A DNA stretch of 64,000 nt from Acidobacteria bacterium 13_1_20CM_3_53_8 (GCA_001920415.1 MNJR01000139.1:74636-138635); one strand, 5' to 3'; shown: positions 7,125-17,004, counted from the stretch's first letter. Made by a program: numbers and translations. The notes: generated from the sequence alone by a model not told the origin.

Positions 7125-7625
7125 ATGGAAGAATCCGGGAACTCTGTGACTGATTTGAAACGGCAGATGCTAAGGCACACGCTGGCGACGCTGGCTTACA
7201 GGGGCGCTAAGGCCGTACGGGGTGCGCCCGAAGGGTTCGCTACGTTTCGCGTGAATGATGAGACGCGCACGCCCGTAGAGATATTGGCGCACATAGGCGA
7301 TCTGCTCGACTGGGCGCACAACCTTGCGATGGGCAGCAACAAGGGGCAGAACTCGACCCCCTTGTGGTGGGAGGAAGAGGTCGCGCGATTTTTCGCGGAG
7401 CTGGAGAAGTTCGATTCCTATCTGGCCTCTGACGCGCCTCTGGGGGCAACGGCTGAGAGATTATTTCAAGGGCCTGTGGCCGACGCGCTGACGCACGTGG
7501 GGCAGATAGCTTTGCTCAGGCGCATGGCAGGCGCTCCTGTGCGCGGGGAGAACTATTTCAAGGCAGAGATCGTCGCAGGAAGAGTCGGAGCGGAACAATC
7601 TACAGATCGGTTCGAGTTTGGTTGA
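7125..7625 (+). CDS. DinB-superfamily protein
   Basis: 166 residues with a DinB-like four-helix pattern: TPVEILAHIGDLLDWAHNL with candidate metal-binding histidines, then DALTHVGQIALLRRMAGAPVRGENYFKAEI. The substrate is unknown. GC-rich like the chromosome, so it lies outside the cassette array that ends about 40 bp upstream. Confidence 0.75.
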   Translation: MEESGNSVTDLKRQMLRHTLATLAYRGAKAVRGAPEGFATFRVNDETRTPVEILAHIGDLLDWAHNLAMGSNKGQNSTPLWWEEEVARFFAELEKFDSYLASDAPLGATAERLFQGPVADALTHVGQIALLRRMAGAPVRGENYFKAEIVAGRVGAEQSTDRFEFG

Positions 7626-7640
7626 TTACCGTAGAAGAGC

Positions 7641-7740
7641 AGTGATGAGAAAGGCAGTGCAGAAGTCAGAGTGCAGAGTGATAAATTAAGAGAGAAAAGC
7701 TTTTCTTTAATTCATCACTCTGCACTCTGCACTCATCACT
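7641..7740. repeat. Family D inverted repeat, copy D1
   Basis: An arm with AGTGATGAG...GTGCAGAGTGATAAATTAA (7641-7697) faces its complement (7699-7740). It lies between convergent genes, where it could act as a bidirectional 3' hairpin. Confidence 0.8.
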
Positions 7741-7750
7741 CCATTTAGTC

Positions 7751-10700
7751 TTACCTGTTCGTTCCTCCGCCTCCTTCGCTGCTTCCTTCAGGGCGACCTT
7801 CCGTATCGAGCACAGTGATTGTCTGGCCGATTTCCGGCAACGAGCGCAGGTGTGATTCGATTACTCTGCGGTCGCCTACTACAAGAATTGCCATGCGCGA
7901 TGGATCAAGATACTTGTTTGCAACTCGCTCTATGTCCGCAAGAGTCACGGCGCGAACCTGCGCCATGTAGTTGTTGAAGTAGCTGTCGGGCAGACCATAA
8001 AGCACTACGGCGGAGAGGCGACCTGCTATCTGCTCTGGCGTCTCAAATCCGCGCGGGAAGCCGCGTATCAGCGATTGTTTCGAAAACTCAAGCTCCTGCG
8101 GCGTGACTGGAATCTCGCCGCGTATGCCGCGCAACTCGCGCAGGAATTCTGTGATTGATTCGCTCGTGACCGCCGTCTGCACTCCTGCGGAAGCCATGAA
8201 CGGCCCAGCGCCTCGACGGAAATCGAACGCTGTGCGCGCGCCGTAGGTGTAGCCCTTGTTCTCCCTCAGATTCAGATTCACGCGCGAAGTGAACTGTCCG
8301 CCGAGCATGTGATTCATCACGAGCAGCGGGAAGTAGTCTGGCGAAGAGCGCGGCACGCCTACCTGTCCTATGTTAAGAACAGATTGAGCAGCGCCGGGAC
8401 GGTCAACCATGTAGATATGCGCTGCGTTGCGCGTCGGAGGCGCACTGATGTTGACGGCAGGAACGTTCGCGCTCTTCCATCCTGTGAACGCGCGCTCAAG
8501 TTGCGGGATTAATGTTGCGGGCTTAACGTCGCCTACGACAATCAACGCAGCGTTGTTCGGACGATAGTAAGTTTCATAAAAGCGCCTGATGTCGTCAGGC
8601 GTGATTGCTTTCACAGACGTTTCATTGCCTACGGTGGGATGACCGTAAGGATGGTTGATGCCGTAAAGAAGCGAGGCATAGACTACGCCAGCGATTGCGT
8701 CTGCGTTGTCGCGTCGTTGCAGTAGCGCGGTTAGCCTCTGCTGTCGCTGGCGCGTCAACTCTTCTTCCGGGAAAGCAGGGTTCTTGATGACATCCGTGAA
8801 AATGTCCAGCGCTTCGGGCAAGTGACGCGCCAACGTCAACATGCTCACGCCAGTAGAATCGAAATCTGCACCTGTACTCAGGTTTGAGCCTATGGCCGCC
8901 AGTTGATTCGATATGTCGAGCGAAGAGCGCGTCTTCGTTCCCTCGTCAAGCATAGCGGCGGTCATGCTAGCCAAGCCCGGTCTGTCTTGCGGGTCTGCGG
9001 CAGCGCCCGTCTTCAAGACCAGATTCATGCTGATGACGGGAAGCTCGTGTTGCTCTGCGAACAGAACTTCCAATCCGTTCGAGAGTTTTCTGTGCTGAAT
9101 CCTTGGCAGAGCGAATTGCGGGTCTGCCTGCGGCTTTGGTTGAACGTAAAGCCCGCCGAGTTGCGATTGATCTTGATGAACACGTCTATCCGGGCCAGAG
9201 CGCACGGCTGTCGTCGCAGGCGGCGTAGCTCCAGCGGGCGTTGTGGCTGCGGCTTCGGTTCTTGTCTGCGGTCGTGCGACGCCAGCAGTCGAAGCAGTCG
9301 TTTGAGTCGAAGATTCTGTTGAAGCGGTCGCAGGTCTGGTCGTCTGCGTTGTAGCAGCGTTTGCAGTTCCGCTCGCGGGTTGTCCCGCCGTCTGCTGCGA
9401 AGGCGGAACAATTGCCTGAGCCGGACTAGCTGGCGTAGGCTCGCCAGAAGTTCTACCGCGCGGCTTTGGCGTGACGGTCAATACTAGACGGCGGTCGGTC
9501 AAATACTCGTTCGCAACGCGCGACACATCTGCGGGCGTGACGTTGCGATAGCGCATCAAGTCTTGTTGAAAATATCCGGGCTGATTCAGAAACGTGGCGT
9601 ACTGGTTCAGTTGATCGCTTATGCCCCCGAAACCTCCTACGGTTTGCAGGCTGTAGATGAAAGAAGATTCTATGGAATTGTAAGCGCGCGCCATCTCTTC
9701 TGCGGTCGGAGGCTCTGTCTTTATCTTTGCAATCTCTGCGTTGACCGCTTCTTCCAGTTCTTCGAGCGTGTGGCCTTGCCTTGCAGTGACCACTATCTGA
9801 AACTGTCCGGCAACCTCGCGCGCATTATTAAACGCCGTCACGTCCTGCGCTATCTGGCGGTCGTAGACGAGCGATTTGTAGAGACGCGAACCCTTGTTGC
9901 CTGCGAGTACGAGCGAGAGCATATCTAGCGGGGCATCGTTCGCAGTGTAGAAAGGAACGCTGTGCCACGTCATATAAAGGCGCGGCAATGTGACGCGCTC
10001 GTCCATGTTGACGCGCACTTCATGCTCAAGCGTAGGCTGCGGCGGGTTTGGGCGCGTGACTTCAGGCGCGCGCTTCAACGGCCCAAAATATCTTTCGACC
10101 CACGCGCGAGCTTGTGCGGGATTGAAGTCGCCAGCGATTGAGAGTGAAGCATTGTTCGGCGTGTAGAAGCGCCGGAAGAAATCCGAAACGTCTTCGCGCG
10201 ATGCAGCCGTGATGTCGTCCAGGGAACCTATCGTCAACCAGTGATATGGATGATTGGGCGGGTACATAATCTCTGCTATGCGAGCGCCTACCAATCCATA
10301 TGGGCGGTTGTCGTAGTTCTGCCGCTTCTCGTTTTTGACAACGTCGCGCTGGTTAGCAAGCTTCGCATCGGTCAGAGCGTCAAGCAGGTAGCCCATGCGG
10401 TCTGATTCCAGCCAAAGCGCCGTCTCAAGAAAATTGCTCGGCACGACTTCCCAGTAGTTCGTGCGGTCTGCGTTCGTTGAGCCGTTGCCAGCGCCTCCTG
10501 CCTCCTGTATAGGCTGAAAGTATTCATCGTCGTGATGCAGCGACCCTTGGAACATCATGTGCTCGAAGAGGTGTGCGAACCCCGTTCGCCCCGGCACTTC
10601 GTTCTTAGAGCCTACGTGATACCAGACGTTGACGGCCACTATGGGAGTCGAGTGATCTTCATGAAAGATCACGCGAAGGCCATTGTCCAATCTGAACTCT

Positions 10701-10843
10701 GTGAATTTTATCTGGGGCAGCACGTTTGAATCAGTGGTTGTTGTTTGTCTCTGTACGGGTGCGCTTCTTCTCTGCGCTAAGGCGACAGTCTGCGAAAAAA
10801 AAGCAAGAGCAAGCAGAACTGCTAACAGACGTTTGATTCTCAT
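7751..10843 (-). CDS. M16 family zinc metallopeptidase with two fused M16 units
   Basis: 1030 residues with a signal peptide (LLAVLLALAFFSQTVALAQ). The first M16 unit has the zinc-binding inverted motif HLFEH (H91, E94, H95) and the distal Glu in VVKNEKRQNYDNRPYG. After about residue 470 a long Pro/Thr/Ala/Gln-rich linker runs for roughly 110 residues. A second M16 unit follows (KLSNGLEVLFAEQHELPVISMNL ... RENKGYTYGARTAFDFRRGAGPF). It lacks HxxEH (AAMLDEGTKTRSS instead), as in inactive partner halves that hold the RGYTY-type substrate motif. In many bacteria these halves are separate proteins. Here one chain makes the clamshell. Probably degrades peptides in the periplasm. Confidence 0.92.
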   Translation of the reverse strand: MRIKRLLAVLLALAFFSQTVALAQRRSAPVQRQTTTTDSNVLPQIKFTEFRLDNGLRVIFHEDHSTPIVAVNVWYHVGSKNEVPGRTGFAHLFEHMMFQGSLHHDDEYFQPIQEAGGAGNGSTNADRTNYWEVVPSNFLETALWLESDRMGYLLDALTDAKLANQRDVVKNEKRQNYDNRPYGLVGARIAEIMYPPNHPYHWLTIGSLDDITAASREDVSDFFRRFYTPNNASLSIAGDFNPAQARAWVERYFGPLKRAPEVTRPNPPQPTLEHEVRVNMDERVTLPRLYMTWHSVPFYTANDAPLDMLSLVLAGNKGSRLYKSLVYDRQIAQDVTAFNNAREVAGQFQIVVTARQGHTLEELEEAVNAEIAKIKTEPPTAEEMARAYNSIESSFIYSLQTVGGFGGISDQLNQYATFLNQPGYFQQDLMRYRNVTPADVSRVANEYLTDRRLVLTVTPKPRGRTSGEPTPASPAQAIVPPSQQTAGQPASGTANAATTQTTRPATASTESSTQTTASTAGVARPQTRTEAAATTPAGATPPATTAVRSGPDRRVHQDQSQLGGLYVQPKPQADPQFALPRIQHRKLSNGLEVLFAEQHELPVISMNLVLKTGAAADPQDRPGLASMTAAMLDEGTKTRSSLDISNQLAAIGSNLSTGADFDSTGVSMLTLARHLPEALDIFTDVIKNPAFPEEELTRQRQQRLTALLQRRDNADAIAGVVYASLLYGINHPYGHPTVGNETSVKAITPDDIRRFYETYYRPNNAALIVVGDVKPATLIPQLERAFTGWKSANVPAVNISAPPTRNAAHIYMVDRPGAAQSVLNIGQVGVPRSSPDYFPLLVMNHMLGGQFTSRVNLNLRENKGYTYGARTAFDFRRGAGPFMASAGVQTAVTSESITEFLRELRGIRGEIPVTPQELEFSKQSLIRGFPRGFETPEQIAGRLSAVVLYGLPDSYFNNYMAQVRAVTLADIERVANKYLDPSRMAILVVGDRRVIESHLRSLPEIGQTITVLDTEGRPEGSSEGGGGTNR

Positions 10844-11248
10844 CTCTACATCTCCTTATTTCAGGTTGCGCGCGCTTTCAGTAACGAATGAAACTCGACA
10901 GCGCTAGTCGAAGATGACAGAAGCGGCGCGCTCTTCTCCTTAAATTTTTATTTTAGTCTAAAGGGATCGAATGGATTCTAACGCTCCGATTCATGACATG
11001 CAACTTTGCCAGCCCATTAGGCGCGCTGTTATATTTCTTTGGAGTAAACAGTCCATAAAATCCCTTAGCGAGCTTAAGCATTTCCCTTTGCGCCTTTGCG
11101 TGAAACTGCAACTCTTATTAATCTTGAGTATCAAGAGAGTTGCAGGTTCACGCAAAGGCGCAAAGAAAAGAGCAAAGCTCGCTAAGGGAGGTTGAAACGC
11201 GCGCTGAGTTCCTAATATCTTCTAATCTGAAATTTGAAATTCTGAAAT
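10844..11248. repeat. Divergent intergenic region with nested family C inverted repeat, copy C1
   Basis: Outer arms CCCTTAGCGAGCTT (11062-11075) and AAGCTCGCTAAGGG (11175-11188) enclose inner arms CTTTGCGCCTTTGCGTGAA... (11086-11114) and its complement (11136-11165), with AATCTTGAGTATCAAGAG at the centre. The rest of the gap (10844-11061) holds no gene I can support. Promoters for the divergent M16 and endonuclease V genes must lie here. Confidence 0.8.
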
Positions 11249-11959
11249 ATGGTTGACTACAAAAAACTGCACGACTGGGACGTGACACCGCGCGAGGCCA
11301 TCGAGTTGCAAAAGAGTTTGCGCAAAATGGTGAAGGTTGCGCCGCTCAGGAAAAAGATTGAGACCGTAGCGGGCGCGGACATCTCTTTCAATAAGTTCGA
11401 GCCGACCGTTTACGCTGGCATAGTAGTGCTTCGTCTCCCCTCTCTTGAAGTCATAGAAGAGGTCGGCGTGGTGAGCGAGACGAAGTTTCCTTACGTGCCG
11501 GGCTTGCTCTCTTTCCGCGAGACGCCGTCTGTGCTGGAGGCCTGGGAGAAATTGAATACTGAGCCGGACGCAGTTATGTTTGACGGGCAGGGCATAGCGC
11601 ACCCGCGCCGCGTAGGCATTGCCTCGCACGTCGGATTGATTATAGAGCGCCCGACGTTGGGATGCGCGAAATCTGTTCTGGTTGGAAAGTACGAAGAGCC
11701 TGATGATGAGCGCGGTAGCTGGACTGAATTGATTGACAAGGGAGAGGTGGTCGGCGCTGCGCTTCGCACGAAGACGCGTGTCGCGCCTATCTATGTTTCG
11801 CCGGGACACTTGATTGATTTGCAGGGAGCAATAGATTTGACGCTCGCGTGCGATGGAGGCTATCGCCAGCCCGAGCCTACGCGCCGCGCGCATCTGCTGG
11901 TGAACGCGCTTCGTCGCGGCGAGAAAGAGCCGACCGCGCAGAAGTCTCTGTTTGATTAG
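11249..11959 (+). CDS. nfi: Endonuclease V (deoxyinosine 3' endonuclease)
   Basis: 236 residues. Cuts DNA one nucleotide 3' of deoxyinosine and other deaminated bases. The three catalytic acids are present: D44 (VAGADISF), E91 (PYVPGLLSFRETP, with the wedge PYVPG) and D112 (FDGQGIAHPRRVGIASHVG). Normal length; the C-terminal THGYR-like region GGYRQPEPTRRAH is intact. Confidence 0.95.
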   Translation: MVDYKKLHDWDVTPREAIELQKSLRKMVKVAPLRKKIETVAGADISFNKFEPTVYAGIVVLRLPSLEVIEEVGVVSETKFPYVPGLLSFRETPSVLEAWEKLNTEPDAVMFDGQGIAHPRRVGIASHVGLIIERPTLGCAKSVLVGKYEEPDDERGSWTELIDKGEVVGAALRTKTRVAPIYVSPGHLIDLQGAIDLTLACDGGYRQPEPTRRAHLLVNALRRGEKEPTAQKSLFD

Positions 11960-12003
11960 CAGAGGTAAGTCAGTAGCGGGCGAAGCGATTTCGGATTGAT
12001 AGA

Positions 12004-12220
12004 TTTATTCATTTGCTCATTTTTCATTTACTATTACGGTTTACGATTGAGTGCGACTTATGTCAGTACCGCCTGCGGTAGCGGGCGGGTCATTATCGCA
12101 GCCATCACCCGCCCAGCTTAAGCAGGCGGTACTGACTTGCCACGCTTTGTCAGTGGTCGCATGCAACTGTAAACCGTAATAATTGATTCAATGAAAAATG
12201 AATAAATGAGTAAATGAATA
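12004..12220. repeat. Nested family B inverted repeat, copy B1
   Basis: Three concentric layers. Outer: TTTATTCATTT...TTTTCATTTA (12004-12030) against 12191-12220. Middle: TTACGGTTTAC (12034-12044) against GTAAACCGTAAT (12169-12180). Core: TGTCAGTACCGCCTGCGGTA followed by GCGGGCGGGT (12061-12090) against 12107-12136. It fills the gap between two convergent genes. Confidence 0.88.
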
Positions 12221-12229
12221 ATGAACCAA

Positions 12230-12276
12230 TTATAAAAAAGCGGAACGGTGAACTCTCATCATTCACTGTTCCGCTT
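12230..12276 (-). terminator. Intrinsic terminator of the GWxTD gene
   Basis: Read on the minus strand, AAGCGGAACAGTGAA, a 9-nt loop and TTCACCGTTCCGCTT (15-bp stem with one mismatch, 12276-12238) are followed directly by TTTTTTATAA. Stem plus T-run, about 25 bp after the stop codon, is a textbook factor-independent terminator. Confidence 0.9.
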
Positions 12277-12300
12277 CTTCGTTATTCGTTCGACCAAAAA

Positions 12301-13953
12301 TTATTGAATTGTGAACTTGGCCGATGGCGTCAATGTCTGGTTCGAAACTCGGTCGCGTATATGAACCGAGACCTCGTACTCGCCGGGCGAGAGTTGCGCT
12401 GTGTCGAAGAGCTTGGCGAGCGTCAGGCGCTGGCCTGCGTCGCTCATGCCCTGCCAGTTCTCTGGAATCCTTCCGACCTCGCGCCCGTTCCTGGTGAAGA
12501 TGTACTCCACGTCCACAGATGGCTTGAGCGTCGTCTGGTCAATCTGCGCGTTGTAGACCTGCATGTACAACCCAAGCGGCTCGCCTTTCTTGAAGACGCC
12601 CGCAACGTTCGGAATGACCTTGAACTGGCCTATGACGAATTGGCCTACGGCCACTTGATCCTGAAGTCCCTGAAGCCGCGCGGCAAGCACTAATGTAGAG
12701 GTCGAAAGCTGCTGCTGGTTGTAACGGGGAACCGTGAAGCCTATGTGTCGCACTCCCGTAGCGCCGGAGTTTATGTCGCGCACGACCACGTCAACTTTGT
12801 ATGTGCCGGGCGTCAATGCGATGGCCTTCTGATAAGCTGATTTGCGCTCGCGCGCGCTTGCTAACTCTTCGGGCGTGGCCTGCGTTGTCACGGGGTCTTC
12901 AAAAGTTCCTATACGCTGTTCGGAAACTGAAGTTATCTTGCCGAAGATGTTGACGGTCGCTGTCTGCAATCCGCTGTTGCCGCTATCCTGAAAGACCAGA
13001 TTGTGATTCTCCATCTGAATCGTGATGGCCGTCACTACTCTTTCATCCGACTGGCGGAAGAAATCTACGCGCACGTCGAAGTTGAGCGGGTTGTCTTCAA
13101 CTACGGGCGTGTTGCTCAAAGATAGCAGGTCGCCGTACTTGACCGCAGGAGGATGGGAGAGGCGCGATAGCAGCTCAAGCCGCTCGAAGGGCGAGTCCTG
13201 AGCGCGCGTGTATGCGTCGCCACCCGCAGCCCATGGGCCAGTCCCTGCGATTCTGTCTGCCTTGTTCGCCAGCCCCAATTGTTCGGCCATCGTCAATCCT
13301 GCGTTCGGAACCATCAGCAGCGCGTCGCGCTCGTTGGGCGAGCGCGCTATGTGATATTCGCCACTGCCCGACGGGTCAACGAACTCTATCTCTACGCCTG
13401 AGCCTACGCCCTCTAAGTAGCGATAGAACCAGATTTCAAACGGGTAAGTAGTGGTCGAGCCGCCGCCCTCCCAGTAGGGGCGCTCGTAGGAGCCGCCCGA
13501 TGGGTGCGACTCTACCTCGTCCGGCTTGCCGAATATGATGTAGATGCGGCCACGGTCTGTCTTCCATCCGGGGATGCCGCTGGCGTAATGCTCGTTGGCG
13601 TAAGCTATGCGTTCGTAATACTCCTCGCGGTACTCGTTCTCTTCCGTGTCCGGGTTCGGATCGCGCCTGCGCCAGAATGCTTCTATGAACTGCTCGCGCT
13701 CCTCGTCCGTGCGCAGCTTCTTAAAAGCATTGCGCTCCTCGTTCGTGATGATGTATGCCACGTCCCTTTCTAGCCAGTCCCTGTAATGCTTGTTCAATTC
13801 AGGCCGCTCGTTGCGTGGCCTCGCAGAAGGATCGTCCGGTTGCTGATTCTGCCTGTTGGGGCGTTGCTGCTGCGCGAGCAGAGCGGCGGGCGAGCTAAAG
13901 CTAATGACCAGAGTTGCTATGAGCAGTCGCCGGGAGAAATTTTGGGAAAACAT
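12301..13953 (-). CDS. Exported GWxTD domain-containing protein
   Basis: 550 residues: a signal peptide (residues 1-27), a short Gln/Pro/Arg-rich stretch, then the GWxTD domain with the naming motif G129-W-K-T-D133 and the flanking RGRIYIIFGKPDEVESHPSG. The C-terminal half (residues about 280-550) looks like beta-rich extracellular modules (VDFFRQSDERVVTAITIQ, PGTYKVDVVVRDINSGATG, LSPGEYEVSVHIRDR). The domain is typical of Acidobacteriota and related phyla and its function is unknown. It has its own terminator, and its 5' side faces the left arm of the inverted repeat that brackets the 14-18 kb island. Confidence 0.85.
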   Translation of the reverse strand: MFSQNFSRRLLIATLVISFSSPAALLAQQQRPNRQNQQPDDPSARPRNERPELNKHYRDWLERDVAYIITNEERNAFKKLRTDEEREQFIEAFWRRRDPNPDTEENEYREEYYERIAYANEHYASGIPGWKTDRGRIYIIFGKPDEVESHPSGGSYERPYWEGGGSTTTYPFEIWFYRYLEGVGSGVEIEFVDPSGSGEYHIARSPNERDALLMVPNAGLTMAEQLGLANKADRIAGTGPWAAGGDAYTRAQDSPFERLELLSRLSHPPAVKYGDLLSLSNTPVVEDNPLNFDVRVDFFRQSDERVVTAITIQMENHNLVFQDSGNSGLQTATVNIFGKITSVSEQRIGTFEDPVTTQATPEELASARERKSAYQKAIALTPGTYKVDVVVRDINSGATGVRHIGFTVPRYNQQQLSTSTLVLAARLQGLQDQVAVGQFVIGQFKVIPNVAGVFKKGEPLGLYMQVYNAQIDQTTLKPSVDVEYIFTRNGREVGRIPENWQGMSDAGQRLTLAKLFDTAQLSPGEYEVSVHIRDRVSNQTLTPSAKFTIQ

Positions 13954-14273
13954 ACGGGATAACTCCTGTTTTTCAGTTCGTAAAAAGGGCTGTGGTCTGC
14001 CAATGGACTCAAGCGTCTCTATAGACCTTATTCAAACGCGGATTCGCTTCGGGTTTATATACAAAGGTTCTCAGGAACTTACAGCCCCTCTCAAGCAAGG
14101 CTTTAAGCCGTCAATCAAACGCGAATTTTAGGCTTCGCACGCCAGCAGAGTCAAGATGCCAAAAACACTGAGTTTAGTTGCCTGTAAAGGCAGTGAAGAG
14201 TGACAAGTGACAAGAGACGAGCAGGAAAGAATTTTTAATTTTTAATCGGGGCCGTACGCTATATTGATGAAGG

Positions 14274-14915
14274 CTATTTTTTCACGCTTCGTAATACAAG
14301 ATAAGTCAAGAATGAAAAGGCAAATAACATAGCAAATGCCGCCTCTATCTCCGTCATTTTAGCTTTATGTACCGAGATTATGATCAGAGTGCTCCAAATA
14401 ATCAGCAAGACATCACAGCCTATCCACCGCCCAACAGCGACGTATAGTTGATCATTTTGAATCTCGTCCAGTTTGCTTTGCGAAATATAGTAGTCGGCAA
14501 TCACTAGCTTACATAGAAAATCAAATAAGAGCCATGAAAATGCCAGAGCCAACGATCCCACCAGAAACGTCAGCGCATCACCGGAGAAGAAATCGGCTAA
14601 TAGATACAGCAGCACGAAAACGGTGATCATTGAAGCGAAGAGGGCTGGTATGTGGAGCTTTCGCCGTATACCCACATGCAAAACTTCAGTGTAGGTGGGA
14701 TTGGTGCTGACTTTGAGGAACAATGAAAAGCTTTGAAAGAGAATGACCATGAGAGAAAGAAGAAAAATGAGATGATAGAAATTAAGAGTGTTGCTTTTGT
14801 AGCTGGTAAGGCCAGTATCCAAAAGCTTTTTTATTATTAGACTCAAAAACATGTTCACGAAGATGGTGAAGCTTGCTTTGGTCTGCGGGCTAGGCTGATT
14901 CTGAATCTCTTTCAA
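14274..14915 (-). CDS. Integral membrane protein, unknown
   Basis: 213 residues with about five hydrophobic segments (IFVNMFLSLIIKKLL, FYHLIFLLSLMVILFQSFSLFL, IPALFASMITVFVLLYLLA, LVGSLALAFSWLLFDFLC, WIGCDVLLIIWSTLIIIS, and a last one near 190-207). No family recognised. It overlaps the end of the upstream transporter gene by 26 bp, which points to translational coupling and a shared role. Confidence 0.7.
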   Translation of the reverse strand: MKEIQNQPSPQTKASFTIFVNMFLSLIIKKLLDTGLTSYKSNTLNFYHLIFLLSLMVILFQSFSLFLKVSTNPTYTEVLHVGIRRKLHIPALFASMITVFVLLYLLADFFSGDALTFLVGSLALAFSWLLFDFLCKLVIADYYISQSKLDEIQNDQLYVAVGRWIGCDVLLIIWSTLIIISVHKAKMTEIEAAFAMLFAFSFLTYLVLRSVKK

Positions 14916-16407
14916 TGGTCGTACTTTCCTTAGCTTTCGGTGATAATAAAACTAGGATCAAGTAAAAGATAAGGGTGGCAGCAAACGCGGCAATGGGAGC
15001 TGCACTAAGAACACGCGGATCGCCAATCATAGTGAGATAGAGGATGATTGTGCCTATAGCAGCGAAAAAACCCGCAGCTAAGCCTATAAACGCAAGGATT
15101 CTTCTTTTGGTAAGGTCGCGCTTAGGAGTCAAGATTACAAACAGTACCGGACAAAAGAGAATAATTTGTAAGGCGAATGATGTAACTATCAGATCATAAA
15201 GAGTGGCCATAAACAGACCAACAAATACGATGAATAACGAACTCAAGCCTAACATCCCGGTCCAGAACTTGGAACGCACGACCAAATCAGCCTCTTCAGT
15301 CTCAGATAATGTAGAATAGTCGATTCTTTTGAAAGTTCCGTACATATCGTACATAAAAGTAAAGATTAAACTCATCAAGAGTGTATCGATGGTAGAAGCC
15401 ATTGTTGCTACCAGCGAACCATAGAGCAAAGGCTGAACAATCCATTCCCACCATTGGCCAATAAAAGGCTTGATCTGATCTAATATCTCAAGAACAACAT
15501 AATTCACGTGCGCAGGCGTGTAATTCAAAGACTTGGCTAACGCACCAACGTAAGCCGGGACCAACCATAGTAAGTTTAGAGGCAAGGATAAGAATAAGCC
15601 CCGACGTATGGCAGATATGTTTCCCTCTGCGGCAACGCAGCGTTGCCACATATCCATTCCTGATAACTGCACGGGAACAAGTGTAATTATACTAGCGAAC
15701 GCCCAAACTGGTGGAATTCTGGAAAGAGAACTAAGACTAAATAAGGGTTCAGCGCCCGGAGTAGATGTCTGTTGTATCCGAAACGCTATCACCCCTAAAA
15801 TTAGAAACCCAATACAGACAAGAATCAATCTAGGCCAATCAGCTATAGTAGCCGCGCGATAGCCACCCTTGATAGTGTAAAGAATAATTACTGCGGCGAT
15901 TACTAAAGCTATAAGCATGGGCGATGGACCGCCCCCCAATTTCGTGAAGACAAGAAACCCAGCAAAGAATTCGATACCTATGGTTCCCCAGAATACGATG
16001 ACCGTAAGAGCGGATGCTGCAAGCCGAACGATAGGGAGACGTCCCGGTTGATCGTAATGCTCTCCTATGAATTCGTGAAGTGTATGACCGACGCGTAAAT
16101 ATTCCCGCACCGGCTCTTTTCCAATAAGATAGGCGAAAAGTAGTATTCCTGAGATCCAACAGATAGTGATCCAAACCGCTCCCCAAAAACCGAAATTATA
16201 GCCGACCACACCCAAAGCCAGTACAACAGTTGCAACTGAAATATTGCTTGCAACAAACGAAGTACCAAGCGCTTTGGCGTGCAAGCTCTTATTCATTAGG
16301 AAGAAACCGTTCAAGCCAACGGTCGAACTTTCATGCCTAAATCCCTGCCAAAGGGAATACCCAAGGACAATAGCTACAAACAAGAGAGTTGGGAGCGCTT
16401 CAGTCAT
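14890..16407 (-). CDS. Sodium:solute symporter family (SSS) protein
   Basis: 505 residues with about 13 hydrophobic segments. Family features include GFFLMNKSLHAKALGTSFVASNIS near the N-terminus (helix 1-2 region), TIKGGYRAATIADWPRLILVCIGF, and PVQLSGMDMWQRCVAAE, which corresponds to the conserved core segment of SSS carriers. The substrate cannot be read from sequence. Member of the AT-rich island, with a 15-bp gap to the upstream membrane protein gene. Confidence 0.85.
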   Translation of the reverse strand: MTEALPTLLFVAIVLGYSLWQGFRHESSTVGLNGFFLMNKSLHAKALGTSFVASNISVATVVLALGVVGYNFGFWGAVWITICWISGILLFAYLIGKEPVREYLRVGHTLHEFIGEHYDQPGRLPIVRLAASALTVIVFWGTIGIEFFAGFLVFTKLGGGPSPMLIALVIAAVIILYTIKGGYRAATIADWPRLILVCIGFLILGVIAFRIQQTSTPGAEPLFSLSSLSRIPPVWAFASIITLVPVQLSGMDMWQRCVAAEGNISAIRRGLFLSLPLNLLWLVPAYVGALAKSLNYTPAHVNYVVLEILDQIKPFIGQWWEWIVQPLLYGSLVATMASTIDTLLMSLIFTFMYDMYGTFKRIDYSTLSETEEADLVVRSKFWTGMLGLSSLFIVFVGLFMATLYDLIVTSFALQIILFCPVLFVILTPKRDLTKRRILAFIGLAAGFFAAIGTIILYLTMIGDPRVLSAAPIAAFAATLIFYLILVLLSPKAKESTTIERDSESA

Positions 16408-16422
16408 AAATGAAACAAAGTG

Positions 16423-17004
16423 CTAACGTACTAGTAATCTTGAAGCATATTCCATTTGAGCGACACGCCGTTCTGAGAGTCGAGTTACTAATAAATAGCC
16501 AATGTCAAAAGACATGAAAGCAACCGCATAAGACCAGTGAAGATAGTGGAGCACTGCAATGATTCCTATGACTACCTTAAGATAGCCCCGATAAAGGAAA
16601 AATACACGAAGCTTGTTCTTTAGGACGCTTGCGTCAGCCAGATCATTACCAATTTCGTCAATTGCTGCGCCGAAAGAGAGCAGCATGATGAGATACCCGT
16701 TATTCCACGACAACGGTATAGAGGCTCTGTAATAGCAGCTTGGCATTAAGACAGCGATAGCGGTCAGAACCTGAAAAGGGATTATATCTAGCTTGCCTGT
16801 GACTGTTACTCCAATGATCAGAGATAGGAAGATGATAAGGGTGGGCTGATCCCATATCATTGTCATACCGGCTATGAAGCCTAAAAGAATCGCTAGGTAT
16901 AACGCATATCTTCTACTGAATGTGTTCTCATCGTATGCTGCATCAACATACTTCACACCAGATCCGATCAAAAAGTAGATTAGGGCTAATAGAAGAATAG
17001 ACAT
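16423..17004 (-). CDS. Polytopic membrane protein with acidic motifs, unknown
   Basis: 193 residues with six or seven hydrophobic segments. Two acidic clusters stand out: VKYVDAAYDEN near residues 18-28, and DEIGNDLADAS near residues 115-125. Paired Asp-rich motifs between helices recall the metal-diphosphate sites of UbiA-type prenyltransferases, but the spacing and surrounding residues do not let me assign it. Next to a geranylgeranyl-reductase-like gene, a role in isoprenoid or lipid chemistry is a reasonable guess only. Confidence 0.6.
   Translation of the reverse strand: MSILLLALIYFLIGSGVKYVDAAYDENTFSRRYALYLAILLGFIAGMTMIWDQPTLIIFLSLIIGVTVTGKLDIIPFQVLTAIAVLMPSCYYRASIPLSWNNGYLIMLLSFGAAIDEIGNDLADASVLKNKLRVFFLYRGYLKVVIGIIAVLHYLHWSYAVAFMSFDIGYLLVTRLSERRVAQMEYASRLLVR

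Noticed and set aside
11086-11200. Small proteins encoded by the family C repeats (RKGAK-type reading frames)
   Set aside because: The frames are by-products of palindromic repeats and recur wherever the repeat does, with no gene-like start.
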